From positions 62,001 to 126,000 of the forward strand of contig JANQPA010000128.1 in assembly GCA_028285545.1 (NCBI GenBank): DNA of 64,000 nucleotides. The letters run 5' to 3'. Made by a program: the position numbers and the translations under genes. The DNA is from Saprospiraceae bacterium. GTDB lineage: Bacteria; Bacteroidota; Bacteroidia; Chitinophagales; Saprospiraceae. Position 1 is the first letter of the stretch; the number at the start of each line of letters is the position of its first letter. The notes beneath the pieces were generated by a model that had not been told where the DNA came from, searched no databases, and saw nothing but the letters and a program-made list of their open reading frames with translations. Positions 52,297-61,931 of this stretch are shown here, piece by piece.

Positions 52297-54849
52297 TTAT
52301 TTAATAATCACTATTTTTTCTACTGCTTTTTCAATCCCAGAAATAGTCTGTAAGAAGTACAGGCCTGAACTTAGGTGGCCAGTATCAATACTCAATTCCG
52401 CATTAAGAGTTTGTCTGCTGTAAACCATCTCTCCAAGGCTATTGTATATTTGAACTTCCAAAGGACCTGTAACATTATGTACTTGAATTTGCAGAAAATC
52501 TTTGCCAGGATTTGGAAAAACACTCATTTTCAGCCGCTCAAGATCCTTGTCTTCGGTTTGAGTAGAAATTTCAACCACTCCTTTCCTAAGACCATTACCA
52601 AAACTGCTTACCCAAACTTCATCGCTGTTGTAGGGGTTAAAAAAAACACGTACAGGTTGTTGGAAAGGATAAGCTTCTAATAACCTAAACTCTGGTTGTT
52701 CTGATCTAAGGTTATCCGTATACCACAGCCCCTCCTGCTCAGTAGTGACATACATGATATCAGGTTTATCCGGATGAATAGTTGCAGATTCTACCCGATA
52801 GAAATCTCCAATCTCCTGCCAGGTTTCTCCTCGGTCACTGGTCCTGTAAAGCCCTCCAGTGCCTAAGGTGGCAGGATGTTCAGAATATCCGTCAAACACT
52901 CCTGCAAACCATGTGCTGCCACTCTCATCATGTGGGTCGAGAACTAGGTCTTTTGTCCAATATTTCATTTCAGGAAGAGAGCGATCTTCCCAGGTCTGTC
53001 CTCCATTTTCTGAATAAAAAACACCACTACTTTGGGTAAATCTTACTCCATCGATCAGCCTTCCGGAATAGGTACAAACCAGCGTATCTCCTTTGATCAC
53101 CCGGATATTAAAAGGATGGCCTTCAGTGGTGGGAGGGGCTGCTAGTTTAACCCAATTGGCATTATTTCCTGCTTGCAAGTTCTCTGTTTTATAGATCCCT
53201 CCATTTTTGCTATTGATAACACTAACGTACATGACATTGGAATTGTCCGGATCTATTTCCGTCCACACAAGGGGTTGTTGAAAATCCCTTATTAAGCTCC
53301 AGGTCTGGCCTTCATTTTCTGATAAAAACACCGCACCTCCGGCTTCCTCATCATCTAAACGAAAATCTTCCAAGTGAGTACTTTGGTAAATATCGTGAAG
53401 GGTAGAAGCTGCTGCATATAGTTTCCCTTCAATAGGTCCGGTCACTTGATAGATGGTATTATAATTTTCACCGATATTTCCATCCAATCCTTGATAATCA
53501 AAAGACCAGCTCTTGCCTCCATCCTCTGATCTTACAGCGGTAATATCGGTATAGGAAGCAAATAAGTTTTCAGGACTGGTCCAGGTAAGCCACCATACCG
53601 AAGTATTTTCTAAGCCATTTGTTTGGTAGGTTTTTCCCTTGGGAGTTGCTTTTCCTGCTGGATTAAGTTCTTCTGGCTTTACATACATAGCAGTCCAGGA
53701 TTCTCCCCCATCTCGGGTAATATGAGCAAAGGAAAAGTCGGTGATGATGGCCACCTGTGGGTTGTTAGGATCATATCCAAAGCCCATGGCATTTTCACTC
53801 CAAGCCCAGTTAAAATCACCCTGATCTCCCATGTATCCAGTAGCAATATTTAGGTTCTGATTGGTTTTCAAAGTGGTCTCCCAATTGGAATTTTCGGGAT
53901 TCAATTTAAACACTTGAGGGTGAACATGATTCCCGGTATTGTCAATAAAAGCTCCCGCTGAATATAAAATGCGGCGTTCATTATCTTTTGGACTATCTAC
54001 AAAAAACGGAAAGTCCTGATACTCTTCCAGGTTGGCATTAATACTTTGCCTTTCAAATTGATTCTCTCCTTTTTTTTCTATACAAATCAGTTTCTGGTTG
54101 CCATAATAATCACTATCATCAGGAAGCATGCCCGACCACATATCATTTTTGTTTCGAATGGAGCAAAAGAATTGGAGTTTCCCATTTTCTTTTATCCCTG
54201 ACAATGACAAGATGCCCATATCTTGTTCCAGGTTTTCAACCGGCATTTTTGAAAAGGTCCCACCACCATCAATTGACCTTAGTAAACCATCATTCGAACC
54301 AATATAAATGCTGTCATTTTCCCAATAAACACCTCCTAAATAGATATTATCATCGGCTTGATAAGCTTCTTTGAAAGAGTTTCCGCCATCATTCGAGAAG
54401 TATAACTTATGATAATCTGAAATAATTAGCCGCTGTGTCCGATCAGGGTCTACTAATAAATAAAGCGTTTCACCCTGAGTAGGATCTTGACCTATCGGAT
54501 GCCAGGTCTTCCCACCATCGTCGCTGCGATAAACAAATTGCCTGACGTTTCTATAATCATTATTTAAGGTAAACAAAGTATCGGGGTGGCTGGTGAAATA
54601 CATTTTACTCAATGTAGTAGCCCTCAGTTCTGTAAAAGGGACCAGATCCCAATTTTCTCCTCCATTCTCTGTAAAAAACATCCCTGTAAGATCACTTGCC
54701 ATGTAAATAACATCAGAATTGAAAGGGCTAAAACTTGGATAAAAAAGAGCACTTCCTCCCGAAATCCCCGAATTATTCCATTTCAATGGTTGCGCCTGTA
54801 AGTACAAAGAAAACAGAAGTAGAATTACTAAAATCTTTAAGGTCTTCAT
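52297..54849 (-). CDS. T9SS-exported BNR/sortilin-type propeller protein
   Basis: 850 residues: signal peptide ending near LYLQAQP, then a propeller of many BNR repeats (S-x-D-x-G-x-x-W patterns such as RSDDGGKTWHP, YSENGGQTWED, RTSDRGETWQE) over about residues 30-740, then a T9SS type A sorting domain in the last about 75 residues (SVFPNPGKDFLQIQ...LSSGLYFLQT). It is exported and may bind or hydrolyse glycans; no catalytic Asp-box context is clear. It is divergent from the propeller histidine kinase. Confidence 0.9.
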   Translation of the reverse strand: MKTLKILVILLLFSLYLQAQPLKWNNSGISGGSALFYPSFSPFNSDVIYMASDLTGMFFTENGGENWDLVPFTELRATTLSKMYFTSHPDTLFTLNNDYRNVRQFVYRSDDGGKTWHPIGQDPTQGETLYLLVDPDRTQRLIISDYHKLYFSNDGGNSFKEAYQADDNIYLGGVYWENDSIYIGSNDGLLRSIDGGGTFSKMPVENLEQDMGILSLSGIKENGKLQFFCSIRNKNDMWSGMLPDDSDYYGNQKLICIEKKGENQFERQSINANLEEYQDFPFFVDSPKDNERRILYSAGAFIDNTGNHVHPQVFKLNPENSNWETTLKTNQNLNIATGYMGDQGDFNWAWSENAMGFGYDPNNPQVAIITDFSFAHITRDGGESWTAMYVKPEELNPAGKATPKGKTYQTNGLENTSVWWLTWTSPENLFASYTDITAVRSEDGGKSWSFDYQGLDGNIGENYNTIYQVTGPIEGKLYAAASTLHDIYQSTHLEDFRLDDEEAGGAVFLSENEGQTWSLIRDFQQPLVWTEIDPDNSNVMYVSVINSKNGGIYKTENLQAGNNANWVKLAAPPTTEGHPFNIRVIKGDTLVCTYSGRLIDGVRFTQSSGVFYSENGGQTWEDRSLPEMKYWTKDLVLDPHDESGSTWFAGVFDGYSEHPATLGTGGLYRTSDRGETWQEIGDFYRVESATIHPDKPDIMYVTTEQEGLWYTDNLRSEQPEFRLLEAYPFQQPVRVFFNPYNSDEVWVSSFGNGLRKGVVEISTQTEDKDLERLKMSVFPNPGKDFLQIQVHNVTGPLEVQIYNSLGEMVYSRQTLNAELSIDTGHLSSGLYFLQTISGIEKAVEKIVIIK

Positions 54850-54883
54850 ATCTACAAGGTTTTTGGAACAAAAAATTGAACTG

Positions 54884-54930
54884 AATTAAACTTATTGACT
54901 GAAGACGAGGCCAAATCAATAAGCTTAATT
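54884..54930. promoter_or_regulatory. Inverted repeat in the divergent promoter region
   Basis: 15-bp arms at 54884-54898 and 54916-54930 carry one mismatch and a 17-base spacer. They lie between the BNR gene (start 54849, minus) and the sensor kinase (start 55054, plus). A site for the LytTR regulator or another protein is possible; this is inference. Confidence 0.45.
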
Positions 54931-55053
54931 GAGCTCTATAATTATAGGTTGAGGTATTATAAAATTAAGACATTCCGAAATAAAACCAGTAAAAGGTAGC
55001 ATTTAATGAGTTAACGGTCAGCAAGTTCTGTATTTACTTCGTAGATTTATAGT

Positions 55054-58000
55054 ATGCATAGGTATCTACTTTTTATTGGAAGTATGATGATTTTCAACTG
55101 GAGTTTTTGTCAATTGGCAGATCCTCTTCATGTGGAAATTTTTGACACTCATGATGGTCTTTTATCTACTGAAATTTTATCTCTGCATCAGGACCGTAAA
55201 GGATTCTTATGGATCGGAACAGCTATTGGCCTGAGTAAATATGATGGTTATGAGTTCAAAAACTTCACTGCTGCTGATGGCTTAAGCAAAGGAAAGGTAG
55301 TAGGTATTGCTGAAACAAAAGAGGGGCATCTATGGATAGTTACCGAAAAAGGGGTTACCTATTTTGATCATACCCAGTTTAAAGAGATAAAGTTTAGGAA
55401 TAATATCCTACCTGAATTTTTGTATGAAATTCATTTAACAGAGAAACAAGAATTGTGGGTAGGATCGAGCAAAGGAGGAGGTCGGCTCCCAAAAGAACTC
55501 TGGCAAAGCGCCCTTGACAATCCGGACACAGCTTATTTTGAACAACTCTTTGATGAACATTTTGTCAGTCTTGTTAGCTCCGATCATATTGGAAACACCT
55601 ATTTAGGGGTTAACAATTACCTTCTCACTTATAGCAACAATCAAATAGATACACTTGGTATAGGTGACCCTGGGATACATGATTTTTTTTACTCCATTCA
55701 TTTTATAGAAAAGGAAAAGGTTTTAACTGGAACCCGAACAGGAAATTTTTATCTATTTAATAAAAAGCAAAAATCGCTGCTCATTCCATCTGATGCCTCC
55801 CGATCTGATATTTACGGTATTGTTTCTCATGAAGATGACCTCTGGGCAGTACATCAAGATGGTATTTTGCAAATCAAACCTGATCACACTGTAATTAGTC
55901 AATCCTTATATGACCATTACGACATTAAGATGATGTTTTGTATGATCAAAGACCGTGAGGATAATTTTTGGCTAGGGAGCAATGAAGGGCTAATTAAGGT
56001 AAGTTTCCGTGATTTTCGTTTGTATCCTGAAATAAATCAGGTTATGCCCAATGGCATCTTTTCGATTGGAGAGGATAAAAGTGGTCAATTATACTTAGGT
56101 AGTAATCATGGAAAGGTATATTTCAAAGCAGCGGAGGAAGAGAAGTTCAGTCGATTCAAATTGCCGGAAGGGTTTCCTCGAGCGGAAATCATTTCTATTT
56201 TTTTTGATGAGGATGAAAATCTATGGCTACCCACCTATTGGGACGGAATATGCCGTGTTAAAGGTAAAAACCTTGATCGCTTTTGGTATGAGGATGGGCT
56301 TTACCCAGGAGCTGATCTTTCTTTCGGAGCTTTAGATAAGAATGGGAATATATGGTTGGGGCACAATTATGGTCTTTCAAAGATGGGCCCCAAGGAGGAG
56401 AGGTACCAATTCAAAAATTACTCCGAGTTGTTAGACATAGGATTTAATTCCATCCTCATTGATTCCTTTCAACACATCTGGCTGGGTAGTCAAGAAGGCT
56501 TATTTTCAGTATCCTATAACAATAAGATTCAAAAGCATCCTCTTCCCGTGGATGACCTGCCAGTAACGGGAATTGCTACTGATGCAAAACAACAATTATG
56601 GATAAGCACAACGGGAAAGGGAGTATATCAATATAAAATTCATGGAGCAGGAGAAATAGATCTCATTAGATCTTACGATCAAATCGATGGTCTTTCCAGC
56701 AACTTCCTACTGGATGTTGAATCAGATGATCAGGGAAATATTTGGCTGGGCACCTATTTGGGAATTTCGGTTCTTAGAAAAAAGGACGGAGCCTACTTTG
56801 TGACAAATTATAATCCCAAAGATGGATTGATAGAAAAAGCTTATCAAAAAATAATTTTACACAAAGATCAACAAGGAGTGATTTGGGCTGCTACTTCGAT
56901 GGGGCTGATGTCTTTTGATCCTCAAACAATCCATTTCAATTCAGTAGAACCTGTTTTGAATGTTGGTGCCTTTAAGATAAATGGACTAGAAATTCCTCTT
57001 GAAAACTTGAGTGCCTCAGATTTAAAACTCCCTTATCACCAAAATGATATTGAAATAGAAATAGTAGGTATCAGTCTCAAAAACCCTGGAAAAAACAGGT
57101 ACCAGGTCAAATTAGAAGGAGCGAGAGGAGAGTGGACGCCTCCAACTTCACAAAGGGTTTTTCCCTTTAACAACCTTTCTCCCGGACATTATGTGTTTTC
57201 TTTTAAGGCCGCTAATAACGATCTGGTCTGGAATTCAGCTCCCATAAATCTCCCCTTTTACATACGTCCTCCTTTTTGGACCACCTGGTGGTTTTATTCT
57301 ATTCTGGCTGCTGTTATAGGAACAGGTATTTTCTTTTATGTAAAAAGACGCGAGCGACTGATCAAAGAAAAAGAACGAGAACAAGGAAGAATCAATAAGA
57401 TGATTGCCGAATTAGAAACCCGTGCTTTGAGAGCACAGATGAACCCTCATTTTATATTTAACAGTTTAAATGCCATTCAGGAAAGTATATTAACTGAGCA
57501 GTTTGAGGTAGCTTATTCTTATCTGCAAAAATTTTCCAGATTACTTCGCAATGTTTTGGAAAGTTCAGCCAGAAGCTATATTAAAATTGAAAAAGAAATG
57601 GAGATTTTAAATCTGTATTTGGAACTGGAATCTCTACGTTTTGACGATGAATTTGAATATCAGATTCTAGTAGATGAGCCACAGGAAGAAATTGAAGAAT
57701 TATTTATTCCTAGTTTGATGATCCAGCCTTTTGTGGAAAATGCCATTTGGCATGGGTTGATGCAAAAAGAAGGTGCTCGAAAAGTAAGTGTTCGATTTTC
57801 TTTTGATGAAAATTCTGTAAGGTGTAAAATCACCGATAATGGCATTGGAAGGACTGCTGCTCGAAAGATCTCTAGTAAAAAAAGAAGAAATCACAAGTCC
57901 ATGGCCTTACAACTCATAAAAGACCGGTTGGAGTTAATTCAAAAACAAAATGATAAAGCCACCAACATCCAGATAATAGATTTGTATGATCAGCAAAAAC

Positions 58001-58065
58001 ATGCAGTTGGCACTGAAGTGAATATACAAGTTCCCAATGACCTAATACCCGAAAATGCTATGTAA
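55054..58065 (+). CDS. Propeller-type sensor histidine kinase of the LytS class
   Basis: 1003 residues: signal peptide, a two-component regulator propeller with repeats such as GFLWIGTAIGLSKYDG, HLWIVTEKGVTYFD, ENLWLPTYWDGI, a Y_Y_Y-like domain (about 640-730; NRYQVKLEGARGEWTPPTS), one TM helix at about 745-765, then the kinase with MNPHFIFNSLNAIQES and FVENAIWHGLMQ. It lacks the receiver and HTH of hybrid SusR-type kinases. It pairs with the LytTR gene 2 bp downstream. It probably senses a polysaccharide or BNR-related signal. Confidence 0.93.
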   Translation: MHRYLLFIGSMMIFNWSFCQLADPLHVEIFDTHDGLLSTEILSLHQDRKGFLWIGTAIGLSKYDGYEFKNFTAADGLSKGKVVGIAETKEGHLWIVTEKGVTYFDHTQFKEIKFRNNILPEFLYEIHLTEKQELWVGSSKGGGRLPKELWQSALDNPDTAYFEQLFDEHFVSLVSSDHIGNTYLGVNNYLLTYSNNQIDTLGIGDPGIHDFFYSIHFIEKEKVLTGTRTGNFYLFNKKQKSLLIPSDASRSDIYGIVSHEDDLWAVHQDGILQIKPDHTVISQSLYDHYDIKMMFCMIKDREDNFWLGSNEGLIKVSFRDFRLYPEINQVMPNGIFSIGEDKSGQLYLGSNHGKVYFKAAEEEKFSRFKLPEGFPRAEIISIFFDEDENLWLPTYWDGICRVKGKNLDRFWYEDGLYPGADLSFGALDKNGNIWLGHNYGLSKMGPKEERYQFKNYSELLDIGFNSILIDSFQHIWLGSQEGLFSVSYNNKIQKHPLPVDDLPVTGIATDAKQQLWISTTGKGVYQYKIHGAGEIDLIRSYDQIDGLSSNFLLDVESDDQGNIWLGTYLGISVLRKKDGAYFVTNYNPKDGLIEKAYQKIILHKDQQGVIWAATSMGLMSFDPQTIHFNSVEPVLNVGAFKINGLEIPLENLSASDLKLPYHQNDIEIEIVGISLKNPGKNRYQVKLEGARGEWTPPTSQRVFPFNNLSPGHYVFSFKAANNDLVWNSAPINLPFYIRPPFWTTWWFYSILAAVIGTGIFFYVKRRERLIKEKEREQGRINKMIAELETRALRAQMNPHFIFNSLNAIQESILTEQFEVAYSYLQKFSRLLRNVLESSARSYIKIEKEMEILNLYLELESLRFDDEFEYQILVDEPQEEIEELFIPSLMIQPFVENAIWHGLMQKEGARKVSVRFSFDENSVRCKITDNGIGRTAARKISSKKRRNHKSMALQLIKDRLELIQKQNDKATNIQIIDLYDQQKHAVGTEVNIQVPNDLIPENAM

Positions 58066-58067
58066 AT

Positions 58068-58814
58068 ATGATAAAAGCAATTATTGTAGATGATGAAAGC
58101 AGAGCTCGTAATATCCTAAAAATATTGATTGAAAAACACGTTCCTGCGATTACCACTCTTTATCTGGCTGAAAGCGCCTCAAAAGCTATGGAACTGATTG
58201 AAGAACATAGCCCCAACATCGTTTTTCTGGATATCGAAATGCCTTATATGGATGGATTTGGTCTTTTGTCAGCTATAGAAAAACGAAATTTTGAAGTCAT
58301 TTTTACAACTGCCTTCGACCAATATGCTATAACTGCTATCCGATTTTCAGCATTGGATTACCTGCTTAAACCCATTGCAACGGAGGAGCTTATTCAGGCT
58401 GTTGATCGATTTCTTAAAAAGAGAAATCTTAAAAACGAAAATGGCAAACTATTCAAAAACTTCCTGACTAACCTGGACAATATGTCCAATGAAAATCCTC
58501 GTCTGGCCATTTCTTCTCAGGAAGGAGTTGCTTTATTTGATGTATCCGAAATTATGAGATGTGAAGCCAGTAATAATTACACCCTCTTTTTTTTGAAAAA
58601 TAAAAAACGATTTATTGCTTCTAAAACATTAAAAGAATACGATGAAATTCTCTCCGAATATGGTTTTTTCCGCACTCATAAATCCCATTTGGTGAACCTG
58701 TCTTATGTGGATCGTCTTTCGCCGGAGGGAATCTTGATTCTCAATGATGGTACAAGTGTGGAAGTTTCCAGGCGTAAAAAGCCTTTGTTAAGTAAACGGT
58801 TACTAAACAACTAA
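58068..58814 (+). CDS. LytTR-family response regulator (third pair)
   Basis: 248 residues: receiver domain with phospho-acceptor Asp55 (FLDIEMPYMDGF) and LytTR DNA-binding domain (IMRCEASNNYTLFF...FFRTHKSHLVNLSYV). It starts 2 bp after the kinase stop and is certainly its partner. Possible targets are the divergent BNR gene and the lectin gene. Confidence 0.94.
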   Translation: MIKAIIVDDESRARNILKILIEKHVPAITTLYLAESASKAMELIEEHSPNIVFLDIEMPYMDGFGLLSAIEKRNFEVIFTTAFDQYAITAIRFSALDYLLKPIATEELIQAVDRFLKKRNLKNENGKLFKNFLTNLDNMSNENPRLAISSQEGVALFDVSEIMRCEASNNYTLFFLKNKKRFIASKTLKEYDEILSEYGFFRTHKSHLVNLSYVDRLSPEGILILNDGTSVEVSRRKKPLLSKRLLNN

Positions 58815-58955
58815 TTCAAATTGCATGACAATTTGAGGTAAAAGGAAAAAAGTATAATGTAGAAGGATAAAAAAACTGCCGGATTATTTCTTAAGAAAAA
58901 AAGTCTTTCTACCTTTTACTTTCTACACACAAGTTGCAAACTTGCGTTAAAAAAT

Positions 58956-58980
58956 ACCCTGACCAAAATATGGCCAGGGT
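58956..58980. terminator. Hairpin downstream of the LytTR gene
   Basis: ACCCTGACCA pairs with TGGCCAGGGT with one mismatch and a 5-base loop. A smaller hairpin CAAGTT-GCA-AACTTG lies just upstream at 58930-58944. They sit between convergent genes and probably end transcripts. Confidence 0.55.
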
Positions 58981-59011
58981 AAATCCCATTTTATATCAAC
59001 AATCTATCCAA

Positions 59012-59488
59012 TTATTTTAGTGTGGGAGGCATGCCAATGTTAAACCCTTTTGAAGTTTTTTGCATTCTATATTTCCCTGCCTTCAAGAAAATGATAAAGC
59101 TCTGTCCTTTATGTCTTAGGGTAGCTTTGAAATTTTCACCCACTACAAAAGTGCTCCCTGAAAAATATGTTTTTAAAGTTTGTGCATTTAAAGAAGCCCG
59201 ATGAATGAAGAGACTGGTAGCCCGGCCATTTTCAAAAGTTATCTTACCAAAAGCACCAGATCCGTCAACCACATCAATTACACTTCCGCTGATTACTACG
59301 CCACAGACACCAAAACCACTACATCCTTTTTTCTTTCTTCCTAAGTCAATTTCAACATCAACTTCCACTTTCTTAAAAAGATCAAAACTTTCCTCGATTG
59401 AAATATTTTGCTCTGAATTTACTGTAGTCTGTTCTCCTGAAAATAACATGGTAAAAGGCATTACAAATGCAAAAATTAAAGCTTTCAT
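59012..59488 (-). CDS. Small exported protein of unknown function
   Basis: 158 residues with a signal peptide at the N-terminus (ALIFAFVMPFTMLFSGEQ). After a charged stretch EVDVEIDLGRKKKGCSGFGVCGVVISG there is a Cys pair and a beta-rich half with no recognised family. The two Cys may form a disulfide. It is a single gene between the LytTR terminator and the PadR promoter. Function cannot be inferred. Confidence 0.6.
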   Translation of the reverse strand: MKALIFAFVMPFTMLFSGEQTTVNSEQNISIEESFDLFKKVEVDVEIDLGRKKKGCSGFGVCGVVISGSVIDVVDGSGAFGKITFENGRATSLFIHRASLNAQTLKTYFSGSTFVVGENFKATLRHKGQSFIIFLKAGKYRMQKTSKGFNIGMPPTLK

Positions 59489-59632
59489 TGTTTTTGAATT
59501 TTTTAGAGTTTAAAAAGATGAGGTTGTTATTTCCTCTTAATTACATCCACAAAGTTATTGGCAAAGCATAGGGGTGGGCTCACCCATTTGGGTGATATTT
59601 TCATTTAATTGATTCCATGAACAGTGTTTAGT

Positions 59633-59684
59633 TTTGAATTGTGTATACAATTATTATCTTTGTATTATTCAACTTGTATAATAC
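59633..59684 (+). promoter_or_regulatory. PadR gene promoter with palindromes
   Basis: TTTG (59633-59636) and TATCTTTG (59655-59662) have an 18-bp spacer and match the Bacteroidota promoter pattern. The spacer contains the palindrome TGTATACA (59642-59649). Downstream lies GTATTAT/ATAATAC (59662-59668 with 59678-59684). Both are candidate sites for the PadR protein. Confidence 0.65.
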
Positions 59685-59701
59685 TATTGAAATCATACCA
59701 A

Positions 59702-60085
59702 ATGACAAATACTGAGAAATATAAAACAGATCTTCTAGCCAGCTGGGAGGAAACTTATAAAAAGGGGCAATTAACATTTTGGATGCTGCTAGCCCTTAGG
59801 GATAATAAACTATATGTATCAGACATAAAAAATTTTATTCAAACAGCCACCAATGGTACTCTTTCCTGTGAAGAACAAAGTATTTATCGTTCACTTCGCA
59901 AATATTATGATCTGGAGATAGTTGATTATGAATTAAGAGAAGGGCATAAGGGGCCAAACAGGAAGTATTATTTTCTAACGGAAGTTGGAAAAGACCTTTT
60001 GAGCAAATTTATTGAAAGAAACATCAGTCTGTTTTACAGTAAAAAAATAGCTGATTTAATCCAAAACAAATCACCTAAATTATGA
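59702..60085 (+). CDS. PadR-family transcriptional regulator
   Basis: 127 residues from ATG 59702; the longer frame from 59624 would cross the promoter. It has a PadR winged helix (LTFWMLLALRDNKLYVSDIKNF...YRSLRKYYDLEIVDYELREG) and short C-terminal helices. The next gene overlaps by ATGA, so the two are translationally coupled, as in many PadR-membrane-protein pairs. The ligand is unknown; the palindromes upstream suggest autoregulation. Confidence 0.88.
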   Translation: MTNTEKYKTDLLASWEETYKKGQLTFWMLLALRDNKLYVSDIKNFIQTATNGTLSCEEQSIYRSLRKYYDLEIVDYELREGHKGPNRKYYFLTEVGKDLLSKFIERNISLFYSKKIADLIQNKSPKL

Positions 60086-60489
60086 ATTCAATGACCACCA
60101 ATTTAAAATTCTTTTGCGGCCTGGCAATGGTTTTCTCCTTTGCTTTTTTCTATTCTTTGTATGCAGCTTTATCAGCTCAAGCTTACAATTCAATATGGAT
60201 ATATGCCCTTTTATTTGGGCTGGGATTACTCATTTCAGGATTTTATTTGGGATATAATGATCCTGTCAGGGATAGTAAACTAGATCTTGGTTTCCAATAT
60301 CATCTGGTAACATTTATAATTGTGAATAGTATAGGTATCCCAGCCTTATTCCTTTACATGGGATTTAATACCGAAACAGTATTGGGCGCTTCTTCAAGTA
60401 GTGTATTCTGGGGGCTTGGCCTTATGGTACACTATTATTTTAGTTCCAGGTCCATTAAAGGCTTGGATAAAAAGAATATTTTTGATTAA
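60082..60489 (+). CDS. Membrane protein coupled to PadR
   Basis: 135 residues with four TM helices (about 9-28, 38-56, 70-92, 105-122). It begins within the PadR stop codon (ATGA), so translation is coupled. No family is recognised. In other PadR pairs the membrane protein is part of a transport or signalling unit; here nothing more can be said. Confidence 0.7.
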   Translation: MNSMTTNLKFFCGLAMVFSFAFFYSLYAALSAQAYNSIWIYALLFGLGLLISGFYLGYNDPVRDSKLDLGFQYHLVTFIIVNSIGIPALFLYMGFNTETVLGASSSSVFWGLGLMVHYYFSSRSIKGLDKKNIFD

Positions 60490-60508
60490 ATAATTCTTCT
60501 ACTTTAGA

Positions 60509-61921
60509 TTATATGTCTTGCTTATATTCCGGATGCATCAGGTTTTTCAAACTTAGAATACGGTCAAGTTCATCTTTAGAAAGTAATTTTTTTTCGAGTA
60601 CCAGTTCACGTATGCTTTTGCCGGTAGCGATCGCTTCCTTACCAATAAGGTCGCCCATATGATGGCCAATGTATGGATTGAGGAAAGTAATCAAGCCAAC
60701 GGAATTAAAGACCATATCCTTAGTATGTTCAGCATTGGCAGTAATTCCATTGATGCATTTATCGGAAAGGCTTAAACATGCCCTGGCCAATAACTCAATT
60801 GATTCAAAGAGAGATTGAGCGATCACCGGTTCCATTACATTTAATTGTAATTGTCCTGCTTCTGCAGCGAAGGAGATGGTTACATCATTACCGATGATCT
60901 TAAAACAAACCTGGTTAACTACCTCAGGAATTACAGGATTTACTTTCGCAGGCATGATTGAAGATCCAGCTTGTAATTCCGGCAGGTTAATTTCATTTAG
61001 ACCACAACGTGGGCCGGAAGAAAGCAGTCTTAGGTCATTGCATATTTTCGATAATTTAACCGCCGTTCTTTTCAAGGCACCTGAAATCATAACATAAGCT
61101 CCGCAGTCAGAAGTAGCTTCAATAAGATTCGGAGATTTGACGAAGCTGGCTTTTGTAAATTTTTCAAGATATCCAATTGCCACTTCGGAGTAGCCCTTGG
61201 GTGCATTCACTCCTGTACCAATGGCGGTAGCTCCCAGATTGACTTCCAGAATCAGATTTCGGTTCATCTTCAGATTTTTGACCTCCTCTTTTAAATTAGC
61301 GGACCAAGCAGCAAATTCATCTCCGAGGGACATAGGTACGGCATCCTGTAGTTGAGTTCTACCCATTTTGAGCACTTTTGAGAATTCTGCTGCTTTTTTA
61401 TCCAATTGATGCGTTAAATGACTGATATTTTCAATCAGATAATTGATATAATAATAGATAGCCACTCGAAAGGCTGTGGGGTAAGCGTCATTGGTCGATT
61501 GAGATTTGTTGACATGGTCATTAGGGTTGAGAATATCATATTGTCCCTTGTCATAGCCATTTAACTCCAGGCCTACATTTGCAACCACTTCATTTGCATT
61601 CATGTTTACAGATGTTCCCGCTCCTCCCTGGAATACATCTGTTGGGAAATAGGGCAGATATTTCGATAAATTATCTAAAATCTCTTCACAAGCCTGAACG
61701 ATCATATCTGCTTTATCAGCTGGAATGGTTTTCATTTCCTTATTAGCATTCGCACAAGCCTTTTTTGTGGTGATTAGTCCTTTAATAAAAAGGGGGAAAT
61801 CTCCAATCTTGGAATTAGAAATATCAAAATTTTGGATAGCCCTTTGGGTATGGATACCATAATACAAATCATTGGAGATTTCCATTTCTCCAAGAAGATC
61901 AATCTCTTTGCGGGTTTTCAT
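60509..61921 (-). CDS. aspA: Aspartate ammonia-lyase
   Basis: 470 residues with the fumarase/aspartase signature [15 protein letters not shown] and the substrate motifs NMNANEV and QSTNDAYP, all typical of aspartase and class II fumarase. The length and the [20 protein letters not shown] start favour aspartase, which converts L-aspartate to fumarate and ammonia. The enzyme is cytoplasmic. It is followed on the same strand by 10 bp and the S41 peptidase is upstream, so the two may share a transcript. Confidence 0.9.
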   Translation of the reverse strand: MKTRKEIDLLGEMEISNDLYYGIHTQRAIQNFDISNSKIGDFPLFIKGLITTKKACANANKEMKTIPADKADMIVQACEEILDNLSKYLPYFPTDVFQGGAGTSVNMNANEVVANVGLELNGYDKGQYDILNPNDHVNKSQSTNDAYPTAFRVAIYYYINYLIENISHLTHQLDKKAAEFSKVLKMGRTQLQDAVPMSLGDEFAAWSANLKEEVKNLKMNRNLILEVNLGATAIGTGVNAPKGYSEVAIGYLEKFTKASFVKSPNLIEATSDCGAYVMISGALKRTAVKLSKICNDLRLLSSGPRCGLNEINLPELQAGSSIMPAKVNPVIPEVVNQVCFKIIGNDVTISFAAEAGQLQLNVMEPVIAQSLFESIELLARACLSLSDKCINGITANAEHTKDMVFNSVGLITFLNPYIGHHMGDLIGKEAIATGKSIRELVLEKKLLSKDELDRILSLKNLMHPEYKQDI

Positions 61922-61931
61922 ATTTCTTAAA

